A stretch of DNA of 64,000 nucleotides from Maricaulis sp965242785 (GCA_965242785.1 CBDETA010000004.1:1720266-1784265), one strand, 5' to 3'; counted from the stretch's first letter, positions 14,595 to 23,292 are shown. Notes: a model not told the origin generated them from the sequence alone. Translations and numbers: made by a program.

Positions 14595-15026
14595 ATGGCC
14601 CGTTTTTCCGGTCCCTTCTGTGGCATCACGCCCACGCAAAGCCTGTTGCCGCCCTTTGACCGCTACACGGTGCGGATCGGAGCGCATGTGGTGACCGGGC
14701 TGGTCCTGCCCGAACAGACGGCCCGGGCGCTGGAGGAGTTGCCTCTGGGCGCGCCGGTCTGTCTGGCGACCGGGCGCATCGGCGCCGGCCGGATCGGGCT
14801 GGCACTACGCGTGCGGGACCGTCTGCACCGGGCGCGCTGGCAGGACTTCGTGTGGGCGACCGGCTTTGTCGTGCCCACCCTGGGCCTGGGCCTGTTTGCC
14901 CTGTTTTTCGCGGCGCTGGGTGCCCAGCCGGCGCTTCTGCCGGCCATCACGGCCCTGATCGCGATCCCGGCATTGGCCGTGTTCCAGATCGTCGCCAATA
15001 CCCGGGCCTGGCTGACGGGCCGCTAG
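14595..15026 (+). CDS. Hypothetical membrane protein with two C-terminal helices
   Basis: A 143-residue protein with a soluble N-terminal half (residues 1-80, rich in arginine and leucine) and two hydrophobic segments near residues 88-108 and 112-132. No family was recognised. The start at 14595 has TGAGGTGAAC just upstream; an earlier in-frame start would run through the preceding terminator. Its stop overlaps the convergent EEP gene by 4 bases. Confidence 0.65.
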   Translation: MARFSGPFCGITPTQSLLPPFDRYTVRIGAHVVTGLVLPEQTARALEELPLGAPVCLATGRIGAGRIGLALRVRDRLHRARWQDFVWATGFVVPTLGLGLFALFFAALGAQPALLPAITALIAIPALAVFQIVANTRAWLTGR

Positions 15027-16009
15027 GGCCGGAGGCGCAGGGTCGCCATCAGCGGCCTGTGATCGGAACCTGTGTCCGGCCCGGTTCCCACATGCACGGT
15101 CTGCCAGTCCGGTCCGGCGAAGATGTGGTCGATGCCGACCAGCATGGGATCGATCGGCATCGGCGTGCCGCCATCGGAAAACCGTCCCTGGGAGGGGAAG
15201 GTGGCGATGCCGATGGAGCGGCGCTCGATCCCCAGTCCCAGCGCGATGCGCTGCAGGGCAAAGGACGGCGACGCGGCATTGAAGTCGCCCAGCACGATCA
15301 TGCGTTCCTGCGGCATCTGAGCCAGGGCCAGGCCGAGATTGCGGGCCTGGCAATAATGCGTATCGCCCGGGATCGGCCAGGTCAGGTGGACCGAGACCAG
15401 CACGGCGTCTGAACCGTCCGGCAGTTGCACCCGGGCCCAGACCGCCGGCGGGACTTCCCATTCGCAGGGAATGGCGGTGGCCCAGTCGATCGGGCCGGGG
15501 GCCTCGATACAGCCGCTGTCGAGAATTTCGAACCGGGTCAGGATGCGCGTCGACCGGCACTGGGCGGCGTGGGGGTAGAGGTTGGCCAGCTCGATCCCGG
15601 CCGTGCGCGAATTGCCGTAGGATTCCTGCAACGCCAGCACGTCCGGCGCGATCTCGGGCAGGCGCTCGACCAGGCGCTGCGGCGTCGCATTGCGGCCCCA
15701 CATGTTCTGCGTGGCGATGTGGATCTCCAGCCCGTCCCCGTCATTGAGCCGGTCGGCGCGGTTCATCGCGCGCAGAGTCTCCGGAGCGCCCGGCGCGGCA
15801 ATGGCGATGAGCAGGATCAGCATGCCCCAGCGGGCGCGCGTCTCGCGATTGGGCCAGACCAGCAAGGTCGCCAAAAAGGCCAGGATCATCCAAAGCGGCC
15901 AGAATTGGCGGAAGGCATCCAGCCAGGGCGACAGGGCCCCGGCCCAGAGGATCAGGGCGAGGCCGGAAAACGCTGCCAGGGCAAGCAAGGCGATGAAAGG
16001 ATGACGCAA
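15023..16009 (-). CDS. Membrane-anchored endonuclease/exonuclease/phosphatase-family protein
   Basis: The 328-residue protein has three hydrophobic segments in the first ~80 residues. An EEP domain follows with the metal-site motifs TQNMWGRN, LALQESYGN, SVHLTWP, LGDFNAASPS and GSDHRPLMATL. The family cuts phosphodiesters in nucleic acids, lipids or signalling molecules; the substrate is unknown. The catalytic domain is probably outside the inner membrane. It is convergent with the membrane protein gene. Confidence 0.85.
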   Translation of the reverse strand: MRHPFIALLALAAFSGLALILWAGALSPWLDAFRQFWPLWMILAFLATLLVWPNRETRARWGMLILLIAIAAPGAPETLRAMNRADRLNDGDGLEIHIATQNMWGRNATPQRLVERLPEIAPDVLALQESYGNSRTAGIELANLYPHAAQCRSTRILTRFEILDSGCIEAPGPIDWATAIPCEWEVPPAVWARVQLPDGSDAVLVSVHLTWPIPGDTHYCQARNLGLALAQMPQERMIVLGDFNAASPSFALQRIALGLGIERRSIGIATFPSQGRFSDGGTPMPIDPMLVGIDHIFAGPDWQTVHVGTGPDTGSDHRPLMATLRLRP

Positions 16010-16095
16010 ACCGGGAAACCTGACTGCGGGCGGACGGAAAGTCTCTACAGTGCAAAGATTGCGAAGGTGTGAGGCGAAAGATAGACACCGCGGCC

Positions 16096-17154
16096 ATGCG
16101 CGTATCCGATTTCGACTTCGAGCTCCCTGAAGAGCGTATCGCCCTCCGCCCGGCCCGTCCGCGGGATGCGGCGCGGCTGCTGCACGTCAACGCCAAGGGC
16201 GAGCTGGCCGATCGCGGCGTGCGCGACCTGCCTGCCATCCTGCGCGAAGGCGATCTGATGGTGTTCAACGACACCCGGGTGATCCCGGCGGCGCTGAACG
16301 GCACGCGTCCGGCTCGTGCGGTCGGGGGCGGCGGGGATGTCGGGGTCGAGGTCAATCTGCACAAGCGGGTTGATGCCTCCACCTGGCGGGCTTTCGTGCG
16401 CCCGGCCAAGCGTCTGCGCGTGGGCGATGTGATCCGCTTCGGCGAACTGGAAGCGGAGATCACGGGCAAGTCGGAAGGCGGCGATACGCGCCTGCGCTTC
16501 AACCGCACCGGTGCCGGCCTGGACGAGGCCATCGCCGCGACCGGCGTGCCGCCGCTGCCGCCTTACATCGCCCGCAAACGCGGCGTGGATGAGCAGGACA
16601 CCGAGGACTACCAGACCCTGTTCGCCCGCGAGGACGGCTCTGTCGCCGCGCCGACCGCGGGTCTGCACTTCACGGACCGGCTGCTGACCGACCTGAAATC
16701 GGCGGGCGTCCAGTCGACCCATGTCACGCTGCATGTGGGGGCGGGCACCTTCCTGCCCGTGAAGGCCGAGGACACCGACCAGCACCGCATGCATGCGGAA
16801 TGGTGCACGGTCTCGGCCGAGGCCGCCAAGGCGATCAATGCCGCCAAGGCCGAGGGGCGGCGGGTGATCCCGGTCGGCACGACGGCGCTGCGCACGATCG
16901 AGAGCCTGGCCTGTGGCCCCGGCGTGATCGAGGCCGGCAGCCGCGACACCGACATCTTCATCACGCCGGGCCATGAGTTCGCGATGACCGATGCGCTGAT
17001 GACCAATTTCCACCTGCCGCGCTCGACCCTGTTCATGCTGGTCAGCGCCCTGTCCGGGCTGGACGTGATGCGCCGCGCCTATGCACACGCCATCCGTTCG
17101 GAATACCGTTTCTACTCCTATGGCGATGCCTGCCTTCTGGAGCGGAGCGCATGA
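16096..17154 (+). CDS. queA: S-adenosylmethionine:tRNA ribosyltransferase-isomerase
   Basis: QueA moves the ribosyl moiety of SAM onto preQ1 in tRNA to make epoxyqueuosine. The 352-residue product shows the usual opening MRVSDFDFELPEERIALRP and DLMVFNDTRVIPAAL, PTAGLHFT and HVGAGTF. The ATG at 16096 matches the family start; an in-frame GTG at 16069 would add nine unrelated residues. The last four bases overlap the tgt start (ATGA), so the two queuosine enzymes are co-translated. Confidence 0.97.
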   Translation: MRVSDFDFELPEERIALRPARPRDAARLLHVNAKGELADRGVRDLPAILREGDLMVFNDTRVIPAALNGTRPARAVGGGGDVGVEVNLHKRVDASTWRAFVRPAKRLRVGDVIRFGELEAEITGKSEGGDTRLRFNRTGAGLDEAIAATGVPPLPPYIARKRGVDEQDTEDYQTLFAREDGSVAAPTAGLHFTDRLLTDLKSAGVQSTHVTLHVGAGTFLPVKAEDTDQHRMHAEWCTVSAEAAKAINAAKAEGRRVIPVGTTALRTIESLACGPGVIEAGSRDTDIFITPGHEFAMTDALMTNFHLPRSTLFMLVSALSGLDVMRRAYAHAIRSEYRFYSYGDACLLERSA

Positions 17155-18293
17155 CGACCTTCCCCTACGAGATCCACGCCACCGATGGTGCCGCCCGCAC
17201 CGGCGTGCTGAAAACCCCGCGCGGGGATATCCGCACGCCGGCCTTCATGCCGGTGGGCACGGCAGGGACCGTGAAGGCGCTCTACATGGACCAGGTGAAG
17301 GGCACCGGGGCCGACATCATCCTGGGCAATACCTATCACCTCATGCTGCGCCCGGGCGCGGAACGGGTGAAGCGGCTGGGCGGTCTGCACACATTCTCCA
17401 CCTGGCAGGGGCCGATCCTGACCGACAGTGGCGGTTTCCAGGTCTGGTCGCTGTCCAAGCTGCGCAAGATGACCGAGGAGGGGGTGAAGTTCCGCTCGCA
17501 TATCGACGGCTCGGAACACAATCTCACCCCGGAACGCTCGATCGAGATCCAGGCCGACCTTCTGGGCGCCGACATCTCCATGCAGCTGGACGAGTGCACG
17601 CCCTTTGGCTGTTCCAGGGACGAGGCGCGCCAGTCGATGGAACTCTCCATCCGCTGGGGCCAGCGCTCCAAGGCCGCCTTCGGCACGCGCGACAGCCAGG
17701 CCCTGTTCGGGATCGTCCAGGGATCGGTGTTCGAGGATCTGCGCCGGGAAAGCGCGGAAAAGCTGATCGAGACCGGCTATGACGGCTATGCCATCGGCGG
17801 TCTGGCCGTGGGCGAGGGGTTTGAGGTGATGTGCGAGGTGCTGGACTTCACCACACCGCACCTGCCGGCCGAACGCCCGCGCTATCTGATGGGGGTGGGC
17901 AAGCCGATCGACCTGGTCGAAGCCGTGGCGCGCGGGGTCGACATGTTCGACTGCGTGCTGCCGACCCGCTCCGGCCGGCATGGCCAGGCCTGGTCTGACC
18001 ATGGCCCCATCAATATCAAGCGCGCCGAGTTCGCCGAGGACGAGCGGCCGCTCAATCCGGAGATCGACTGTCCGGCCAGCCGCGACTATTCCCGCGCCTA
18101 TCTGCACCACCTCTTCCGGGCCGGGGAATATCTCTCCGCCATGCTTCTCTCCTGGCACAATATCGCCTACTTCGAAGACCTGACCGCGCGCATGCGCGCC
18201 GCCATCGCGGCGGGGGAGTTCGAGGCCTTCCGGCGGGAGTTCCGGGCGAAGTGGGAAGAAGGCCAGGCCGAGGCGGCCGAACGCGCGAGGTAG
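17151..18293 (+). CDS. tgt: Queuine/preQ1 tRNA-guanine transglycosylase
   Basis: Tgt exchanges guanine-34 in GUN-anticodon tRNAs for preQ1, the step before QueA. The 380-residue length is normal. Active-site blocks include TDSGGFQVWSL, DISMQLDECTPFG (nucleophile/base aspartates), GGLAVGEG and the zinc-site region near the C-terminus with VGKPIDLVEAVARGVDMFDCVLPTR. It overlaps queA by 4 bases and is followed 5 bases later by a GNAT gene. Confidence 0.97.
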   Translation: MTTFPYEIHATDGAARTGVLKTPRGDIRTPAFMPVGTAGTVKALYMDQVKGTGADIILGNTYHLMLRPGAERVKRLGGLHTFSTWQGPILTDSGGFQVWSLSKLRKMTEEGVKFRSHIDGSEHNLTPERSIEIQADLLGADISMQLDECTPFGCSRDEARQSMELSIRWGQRSKAAFGTRDSQALFGIVQGSVFEDLRRESAEKLIETGYDGYAIGGLAVGEGFEVMCEVLDFTTPHLPAERPRYLMGVGKPIDLVEAVARGVDMFDCVLPTRSGRHGQAWSDHGPINIKRAEFAEDERPLNPEIDCPASRDYSRAYLHHLFRAGEYLSAMLLSWHNIAYFEDLTARMRAAIAAGEFEAFRREFRAKWEEGQAEAAERAR

Positions 18294-18298
18294 GGGCT

Positions 18299-18823
18299 GT
18301 GGAGCGCATCGAACAAATCTCCGCCGATGTGCTGCGCACCGAACTCGCTGACTTTTCCCAACTCCTCACCGCCTGTGTTCAGGCCGGGGCCTCGATCGGT
18401 TTCATGGCACCTTTCGGACTTGAGAAGGCTGAAGCATTTTGGGCTGGGATTGCCGATAAGGTGGACGCGGGCGACCGGCTGATCTGGACGGCGCGAGATG
18501 AGTCGACAGGCGCGCTTCTTGGCACGGTGCAGCTGATCATCGGCCTGCCGGACAACCAGCCGCATCGCGGTGATGTGGCCAAGCTGATGGTGTCGCCCGA
18601 TGCCCGCCGCCGCGGGGTGGCGCGGCAATTGATGCTGGCGCTGGAGGATGAGGCCCGGGCGCGCGGGCTGCGCACGCTGGTGCTGGACACGGTGACCGGG
18701 TCTCCGGCGGACGCGCTTTATCGCCAGCTGGGCTGGATCGAGGTGGGGCCGGTGCCGGACTATGCGCTCTTCCCCGATGGCACGCCCTGCTCGACGACGT
18801 TTTTCTACCGGGCGCTGGGGTAG
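18299..18823 (+). CDS. GNAT-family N-acetyltransferase
   Basis: A 174-residue acetyltransferase with the acetyl-CoA pyrophosphate-binding motif RRRGVARQLM near residues 100-110 and the beta-strand block GDVAKLMVSPDA before it. The acyl acceptor is unknown. A GTG start at 18299, 5 bases after the tgt stop, is preferred over an upstream ATG inside tgt. It is probably the last gene of the queA-tgt operon. Confidence 0.85.
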   Translation: MERIEQISADVLRTELADFSQLLTACVQAGASIGFMAPFGLEKAEAFWAGIADKVDAGDRLIWTARDESTGALLGTVQLIIGLPDNQPHRGDVAKLMVSPDARRRGVARQLMLALEDEARARGLRTLVLDTVTGSPADALYRQLGWIEVGPVPDYALFPDGTPCSTTFFYRALG

Positions 18824-18830
18824 AGGTTTC

Positions 18831-19004
18831 TTCCCCACGGCACGTGGGGAAGTGGCCGAACGAAGCGAGGTCGATGGGGCGCCGCCGCAGGCGGCGTGGC
18901 GACCGAGCCCGTTGCAGGCATTCCGCCGGGCTGCGCCCGGCGGCCCCTCCACCCGCCTTCGCCCTTCGGGCTTCGGCCGGTCCCCCTCCCCATTGCATGG
19001 GGAG
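18831..19004. repeat. Palindrome-bounded intergenic repeat (hairpin cluster)
   Basis: The block begins with TTCCCCACG-GCA-CGTGGGGAA and ends with CTCCCCAT-TGC-ATGGGGAG. Two more perfect hairpins lie between (CGCCGCC around GCAG near 18883-18897, and CCGCCGGGC/GCCCGGCGG near 18930-18950). It lies between genes and carries no reading frame worth calling. The layout suggests a REP/MITE-like dispersed element. A second copy is needed to prove repetition, and none is present in this window. Confidence 0.5.
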
Positions 19005-19101
19005 GAAGCAAAAAAGAGTGCGCCCCCGGCGGGGCAGCCGGGGGCGCGGAAGGGCTTCATTTCAGCAAGGGGAGGGACGCGAAGCCCTTCATCGGGGAGG
19101 G

Positions 19102-19677
19102 TTACGAACCGGACGGGCCGTCATCGAGCTCCTGCTCGTTTTCATTGTCGCCATAGTCCTGGTCCGACAGCGGGAATTCGGTCGCCGCATCCTCGTTGAA
19201 GCGCGGCAGGGCCTCGAATTCGGCGCGGGTATAGGCCAGGACGGCGATCGGACGGTCACCGTTCGGAGCGAAGGAATAGTCCGAAGGCTCGATCAGGACC
19301 TCGCGGCCGCCAATATCCATCCAGCCGCCGCTCTCGACGACGATGGCATCGACCTCGCCATCCGCGGTCAGGCGGACCCGTTCGATCTCACCGATCCGGC
19401 CGCCATCGGAGGACTGCACGCGCAGGCCGACCCAGTGGTGGTCATCGGTATAGGGGGCGCGGTCGAGGTCGGAATTGTCCCAGGCCTCGGCGACGGTGCG
19501 CAGGAGGTCATTGTCCTGGATGGTTTCATTGCGGGCCGGCGCATGGGCCTCACCCTCGACTTCGATCACGTCCTGATCCCGGTCCTGGGTCTGTGCCTGA
19601 GCGAAGGCCAGGGGGGTGGTGCCGGCCAGCAGGGCGGCCAGAACAGCGGCTTGGGTCTTACGAGTATTCAGAAGCAT
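19102..19677 (-). CDS. Exported PRC-barrel domain protein
   Basis: A 191-residue protein with a signal peptide (MLLNTRKTQAAVLAALLAG ... LAFAQ). A PRC-barrel domain follows, with HHWVGLRVQSSDGGRIGEIERV and DAIVVESGGWMDIGGREVLI. The C-terminus is acidic. PRC-barrel proteins of this kind are often stress-induced periplasmic or membrane-associated proteins with unclear chemistry. The start at 19677 has AGGGAGAT upstream. An EcfG-like promoter lies 59 bp upstream of the start. Confidence 0.82.
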   Translation of the reverse strand: MLLNTRKTQAAVLAALLAGTTPLAFAQAQTQDRDQDVIEVEGEAHAPARNETIQDNDLLRTVAEAWDNSDLDRAPYTDDHHWVGLRVQSSDGGRIGEIERVRLTADGEVDAIVVESGGWMDIGGREVLIEPSDYSFAPNGDRPIAVLAYTRAEFEALPRFNEDAATEFPLSDQDYGDNENEQELDDGPSGS

Positions 19678-19735
19678 ATCGATCTCCCTTTTTCTCACGA
19701 CGCCGGGTCATTCCGGCAAGCCGTACGCCCTGTTC

Positions 19736-19761
19736 AACGGGCGGGAGATCAGATTTGTTCC
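19736..19761 (-). promoter_or_regulatory. Probable EcfG (general stress sigma) promoter of the PRC-barrel gene
   Basis: On the minus strand GGAAC (19761-19757) and CGTT (19739-19736) are separated by 17 bp, matching the alphaproteobacterial EcfG consensus GGAAC-N16/17-CGTT. Distance to the ATG is about 59 bp. Confidence 0.6.
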
Positions 19762-19806
19762 CTATGCTTGCATTTAAAAATTGTAATAGTTTGAATTGTG
19801 GCCGAA

Positions 19807-20433
19807 TTACTCGTTTTCTGCCGCAATCAGGCCATAAGCCTGAAAGGCCTGGCGCATCTGTACCTGCGGACAACCAAAGCCGTCATAGAGGCCCCGCAGA
19901 TAGGCGCGGCGGCGCTGGGCCATGTCGCGCTGCTCCTGCGCTTCGCGCTCGATGCGTCCGGCACCACCGATGAAGCGGATCACCGGCCGCACCGGATTGA
20001 GGCCGACAATGGTGGAGCGGTAGAGGCTGCGCGCGCCATCAGCCGCCGCGTCCGGCGCCTGGGAGGCGATATGGGCGCCCTGGCCGAACCAGCTGTCATG
20101 CTCGTGCTCGGCCTCTTCGGCGAGGCGTTGTTCCTCTTCGATGTCGGGGCCCAGGACCACGGTCAGGCGGGCGATGTCACGGGCGACCGTGGAACAGCGG
20201 CGGCGCGACCCGTCGCCGCCATAGGGGGTGGGCACGGTGTCATCGCCTTCATCGACCATGATCTGGCCGGGGCGTTCACGCGGCAGTCCGACGGCATCTT
20301 CGAGCGCGTCGGCGGTTTCGCTCCGGGCGATGCTGGCCGTGTTGCCGGCGGCATCCCGGGTGGAAGAGCAAGCCGAGGCGCACAAAGCCACCCCGAGACA
20401 AGCTGCAAGACTCAATCTTCCCCTCATGCGCAT
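19807..20433 (-). CDS. Conserved-looking hypothetical lipoprotein
   Basis: A 208-residue protein with a lipoprotein signal (MRMRGRLSLAACLGVALCASACSS; lipid cysteine before SS). The mature part is acidic and charged, with a possible helical stretch EEEQRLAEEAEHEHD. No domain was recognised. The start could also be the second Met at 20427; the ribosome site is weak for both. It ends just before the PRC-barrel promoter region. Confidence 0.65.
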   Translation of the reverse strand: MRMRGRLSLAACLGVALCASACSSTRDAAGNTASIARSETADALEDAVGLPRERPGQIMVDEGDDTVPTPYGGDGSRRRCSTVARDIARLTVVLGPDIEEEQRLAEEAEHEHDSWFGQGAHIASQAPDAAADGARSLYRSTIVGLNPVRPVIRFIGGAGRIEREAQEQRDMAQRRRAYLRGLYDGFGCPQVQMRQAFQAYGLIAAENE

Positions 20434-20544
20434 CGGGATAGCTGAGGATTGCGGCGAAATCTCATCAAAAATGCTGAAATCGGGTGGCAAAGCCGCATTG
20501 ACCCTGTGGAATCGCGCGTATAGGTTCCGCGCTCCTCGTCAGGG

Positions 20545-20620
20545 GAGCCTGTAGCTCAGCCGGTAGAGCAACTGACTTTTAATCAGTAGGTCCAGGGTTC
20601 GAATCCCTGCGGGCTCACCA
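20545..20620 (+). tRNA. tRNA-Lys (anticodon UUU)
   Basis: A 76-nt cloverleaf: acceptor GAGCCTG/CGGGCTC, D arm GCTC..GAGC, anticodon stem CTGA/TCAG with loop CTTTTAA (anticodon TTT), T arm CAGGG-TTCGAAT-CCCTG, and encoded ACCA end. Its 3' 19 bases are the prophage attachment core, and the intact gene is kept at the left end. Confidence 0.97.
20602..20620 (+). repeat. attL core (19 bp, 3' end of tRNA-Lys)
   Basis: AATCCCTGCGGGCTCACCA is identical to 60116-60134. The core covers the 3' part of the T arm and the acceptor end, the classic site for tyrosine integrases. Confidence 0.93.
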
Positions 20621-20650
20621 CCACCCCAAAATCACGTTTTATTTCAGTGG

Positions 20651-20683
20651 GGTTTGCCACTTACGATCCGGGGTTTGCCACTT
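20651..20683 (+). repeat. Two probable integrase arm-type sites (left arm)
   Basis: GGTTTGCCACTT occurs at 20651-20662 and 20672-20683, the second inside the 3' end of the integrase gene. The same 12-mer recurs near attR in the same orientation (60025-60036), with an 11/12 copy at 60066-60077. This pattern fits arm-type integrase binding sites. Confidence 0.6.
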
Positions 20684-21695
20684 CTTTGGTCCCGGTTCGT
20701 TTCGCATCGGCCCGCCGGGCGAGTCGCTTTTGATCTGCCGCGCGGGTGTAGCGTTCGACCTCGGCAAGCGATGTGTGGCCCGTGACCGCCTGTATTTCCT
20801 TTGCCGTGCATCCGGCCTCGGCAAGCTCTGTTGCAGCGGCCTTGCGCAGGCCATGCGATGAGCAGCGCTCCGGTAGTCCGGCATCCTCGCACCGGGCGCG
20901 GAACCAGTTGCCGTAGCCATTGGCGGTGAACGGCTTTCCAAAGCTGGTTTCCAGCAGCATCACCCGCCGTTCGTGCCGGGCGATTTCTTCCCACAAAACC
21001 TGCGGACAGGGCAGGTCGAGCCGAACGCCGGTCTTGACCTGGGTGAGCCTGAATCCGTCTTCGCGCGTCTTGGGCATGGGCAGGCCGACAATATCGGACT
21101 TGCGCTGCCCGGTGTGTAGATGGGCCATGTAGGCAAGACGCGGCATGGTGCCGGGCTCCCATCGCTTCATGAAGGCCCGGTGTTCATCTGCGGTCCAAGT
21201 GTGGATCTCACCAATGCGGTAGGGCTTCACGCCTTCGGACGGGTCAGCCTCGATCCATTCCAGGCGCTTGGCCATTGCGAATAGCTGGCGCAGGCGCTTT
21301 AGGAGATTGTTCGCCGCCGCCGGTGTCTCGTGCATCTTGCCGATTATGGCGCTGACGTGCTTGTAGCGGATCGGCGGAACCGGGCGCGAGCCATACTCTT
21401 CCAGAAAGCCGCGCAGGCATGACCTATAGGCGCGCTGTGTGCTCGCTCGCAGGCGTTTGAAATCGGGCGAGGCAAAGTAGGCCGCGGCCAGCGCATCGAA
21501 GCTGTGGGCCTTTGTGGGCGATTTCTTGGGGGCCTGGTCATCCCGCGCCAGCTTCGCCTGATAGGCGGCGAGAAATTCCGGGGAATTGATGTCGCTGGGA
21601 AGCGGTTCGCGGCGACCGTTGCGGCGGTAGTAGCATCGGGGCTTTCCGTGCCGGTCGCGAAAGGTCTGGACGTATCTAAGCCGCATTGTTGCCAT
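20661..21695 (-). CDS. int: Phage tyrosine integrase
   Basis: A 344-residue site-specific recombinase that inserts and excises the prophage at tRNA-Lys. An N-terminal arm-binding region (about 1-60), a SAM-like core-binding domain (65-150) and a catalytic domain follow one another. The catalytic set is Arg198 (TGQRKSD), His281-x-x-Arg284 (HGLRK), His307 (GHTS) and Tyr316 (VERYTRAAD). It is the leftmost prophage gene and reads out toward attL. Its 5' end overlaps the excisionase gene by 20 bp, so the two are translated together. Confidence 0.95.
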   Translation of the reverse strand: MATMRLRYVQTFRDRHGKPRCYYRRNGRREPLPSDINSPEFLAAYQAKLARDDQAPKKSPTKAHSFDALAAAYFASPDFKRLRASTQRAYRSCLRGFLEEYGSRPVPPIRYKHVSAIIGKMHETPAAANNLLKRLRQLFAMAKRLEWIEADPSEGVKPYRIGEIHTWTADEHRAFMKRWEPGTMPRLAYMAHLHTGQRKSDIVGLPMPKTREDGFRLTQVKTGVRLDLPCPQVLWEEIARHERRVMLLETSFGKPFTANGYGNWFRARCEDAGLPERCSSHGLRKAAATELAEAGCTAKEIQAVTGHTSLAEVERYTRAADQKRLARRADAKRTGTKEVANPGS

Positions 21696-21930
21696 CCAGC
21701 ACGTCCCCCCAAGGGTCTTCCTCGTCAGGGGGCGCAGTATTCGTCAGGACATTGAAGGCGGCAAGCAGCTCATCGCCGCGCCAGATGACGCAGCCATCAA
21801 TGCGGCGCGGTTCAGGCATTTGCCCGGCATCGACCAGCGCCCGGAATTTCGACGCGCTCACGCCAATGAACGCCGCCGCTTCATGAGCGCGGAACCCGAT
21901 CTTTGGGAGTATGATCGGGGCGGGTGTCAT
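21676..21930 (-). CDS. Excisionase-like / AlpA-type HTH protein
   Basis: An 84-residue DNA-binding protein of the MerR-like helix-turn-helix 17 type: FRAHEAAAFIGVSASKFRALVDAG, then a wing RRIDGCVIWRGDEL. Its place directly before the integrase gene and the overlap with it point to the recombination directionality factor. The ATG overlaps the upstream stop by one base (TAATG). Confidence 0.78.
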   Translation of the reverse strand: MTPAPIILPKIGFRAHEAAAFIGVSASKFRALVDAGQMPEPRRIDGCVIWRGDELLAAFNVLTNTAPPDEEDPWGDVLDGNNAA

Positions 21931-22745
21931 TAGCGCTCTCTACGCTTGAGCATTTCGACGCACCATTGAATGGTGGTGGCGGTGTTGAGAAGGTTTTCAA
22001 CGCTCGGCCCTAAGCCAAGGCCACGCGCTTGGTCCTCAATCTTCGCGGCCTTGGCCTCCAGTTCCCGCGCACACTTCTCCCGTTCATCAGCCCTCACCTG
22101 TTCTTCCGTGGGGAGTAGGAGGGGGAGGGGGAGGGCTTTGCGAAGGCCATTGCGCGCAGCCTCCATCGAATTCATCGCGTCCTCGTCATTCACAAGGCAC
22201 CCGTCGATCACGGCAGCAGCAAACCGCACAGCCTCTACCAGTTCATCAGGTAGGACGTGGTGGCCTTCGCTTCGCTCCGGCTGCGTGTCCTCAGCCTCCG
22301 GCTTGCGAGCCGCATCAGCACACGCCTCCTCTCCTGCATTGTTGGTCACGCAGGACAAGATTTCCGCTTCGATTTCCGGCCAGCAGTCGTCTTCATGGAC
22401 GGCATTTTCAATCTGCCATTTGCCCAAAACCACGCGGTCGACAAAGCGGTCTCTGTCTATCCGGCCCGGAGCCATTTCAGCGGACAGCGCGCGCCATTCG
22501 GAAACCTGAGCGTGGAAATCGTCATCCGGCACGAAGCCATGTTCGCAGGCAATCACCAGCAGGTCTTCGATGAGCTGATCTGCGGCCCTGCCGTAGTCTT
22601 GTCGTGCCTTCCCATATCCTGCTGACTGGAGGGCTTGGGCGATGTCTGCGGCCATGCGGGGCGCGCACTCTGCAAGCGGGCTGCAAAAGGCCGTCCGGGA
22701 CCATTCAAGCCCAAGCGCCTTCTCGATCACATCTTCCATACTCAT
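21930..22745 (-). CDS. Hypothetical phage early protein (acidic)
   Basis: 271 residues, acidic and rich in glutamate and alanine; no domain recognised. A C-terminal helical stretch EQVRADEREKCARELEAKAAK resembles a motif common in phage early proteins that end in a coiled coil. The start at 22745 has AAGGAACC upstream; an in-frame start 126 bp earlier would overrun the small upstream ORF. It is translated just before the excisionase. Confidence 0.65.
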   Translation of the reverse strand: MSMEDVIEKALGLEWSRTAFCSPLAECAPRMAADIAQALQSAGYGKARQDYGRAADQLIEDLLVIACEHGFVPDDDFHAQVSEWRALSAEMAPGRIDRDRFVDRVVLGKWQIENAVHEDDCWPEIEAEILSCVTNNAGEEACADAARKPEAEDTQPERSEGHHVLPDELVEAVRFAAAVIDGCLVNDEDAMNSMEAARNGLRKALPLPLLLPTEEQVRADEREKCARELEAKAAKIEDQARGLGLGPSVENLLNTATTIQWCVEMLKRRER

Positions 22746-22768
22746 GTCATGGTTCCTTATGTGGCAGG

Positions 22769-22849
22769 CTAATCCCCGACCGCGAAAACGATCAGCGTTC
22801 CAAGTGATGCCAGGGACCAAACCCAACGGCGGATAAGCTGGCGGGTCAT
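22769..22849 (-). CDS. Tiny membrane peptide, 26 residues
   Basis: The frame MTRQLIRRWVWSLASLG... ends at a TAG, with a positively charged start and one hydrophobic helix (WVWSLASLGTLIVFAVG). It has a strong ribosome site (CGGAGGG, 7 bases before ATG), and its ATG overlaps the stop of the upstream gene (ATGA), like most junctions in this operon. Function unknown; small phage membrane peptides often affect lysis, exclusion or host enzymes. Confidence 0.55.
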   Translation of the reverse strand: MTRQLIRRWVWSLASLGTLIVFAVGD

Positions 22850-23292
22850 GCTGCGGCCCTCCGGTCACCAATCATCAGGCGGGCTTGTTCTTCCAGTGCG
22901 GCAACGCCCAAGCCGGGGATCACCTCGTCACACAGGAAGGTCAGCGCCTTTTGCAGAAAGGCCCGAAACTCCATTTCGTCCATCTTGTCGAAGGCGATGG
23001 AGCCCGGCAGTTGAATGATTTCGCCCTTGGACCGGACCAGATGCACATACCCGCATTTGATCTTCACGAGGTCGTGCAAGCGCTCCCGATCCGACAAGAC
23101 CGGGTGCTCCGTGTTCTCGGACACGATCTTGATAGCTGCCCAATAGAGCCGGTGCGGCTTCTGGCGTCGCGGCTGCGTGATGACAGCCTTGATGCGCTGG
23201 CCTGCCGGAATGTCGGACAGGTCGCTATCAGACAGGCCGTCAGACGGGTATAGCCCGTTCCCGGCGCGTTTGAGGTAGAGCGTGCGGGCCAT
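22846..23292 (-). CDS. Phage recombination-cluster hypothetical protein (DUF1367-like?)
   Basis: 148 residues, opening MARTLYLKRAGNGLYPSDG and containing QPRRQKPHRLYWAAIKIVSEN and VHLVRSKGEIIQLPGSIAFDKM. This pattern resembles phage proteins placed in DUF1367, which lie next to recombination genes; the assignment is from memory and moderate. It overlaps the ssb stop by one base (TGATG). Confidence 0.6.
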   Translation of the reverse strand: MARTLYLKRAGNGLYPSDGLSDSDLSDIPAGQRIKAVITQPRRQKPHRLYWAAIKIVSENTEHPVLSDRERLHDLVKIKCGYVHLVRSKGEIIQLPGSIAFDKMDEMEFRAFLQKALTFLCDEVIPGLGVAALEEQARLMIGDRRAAA

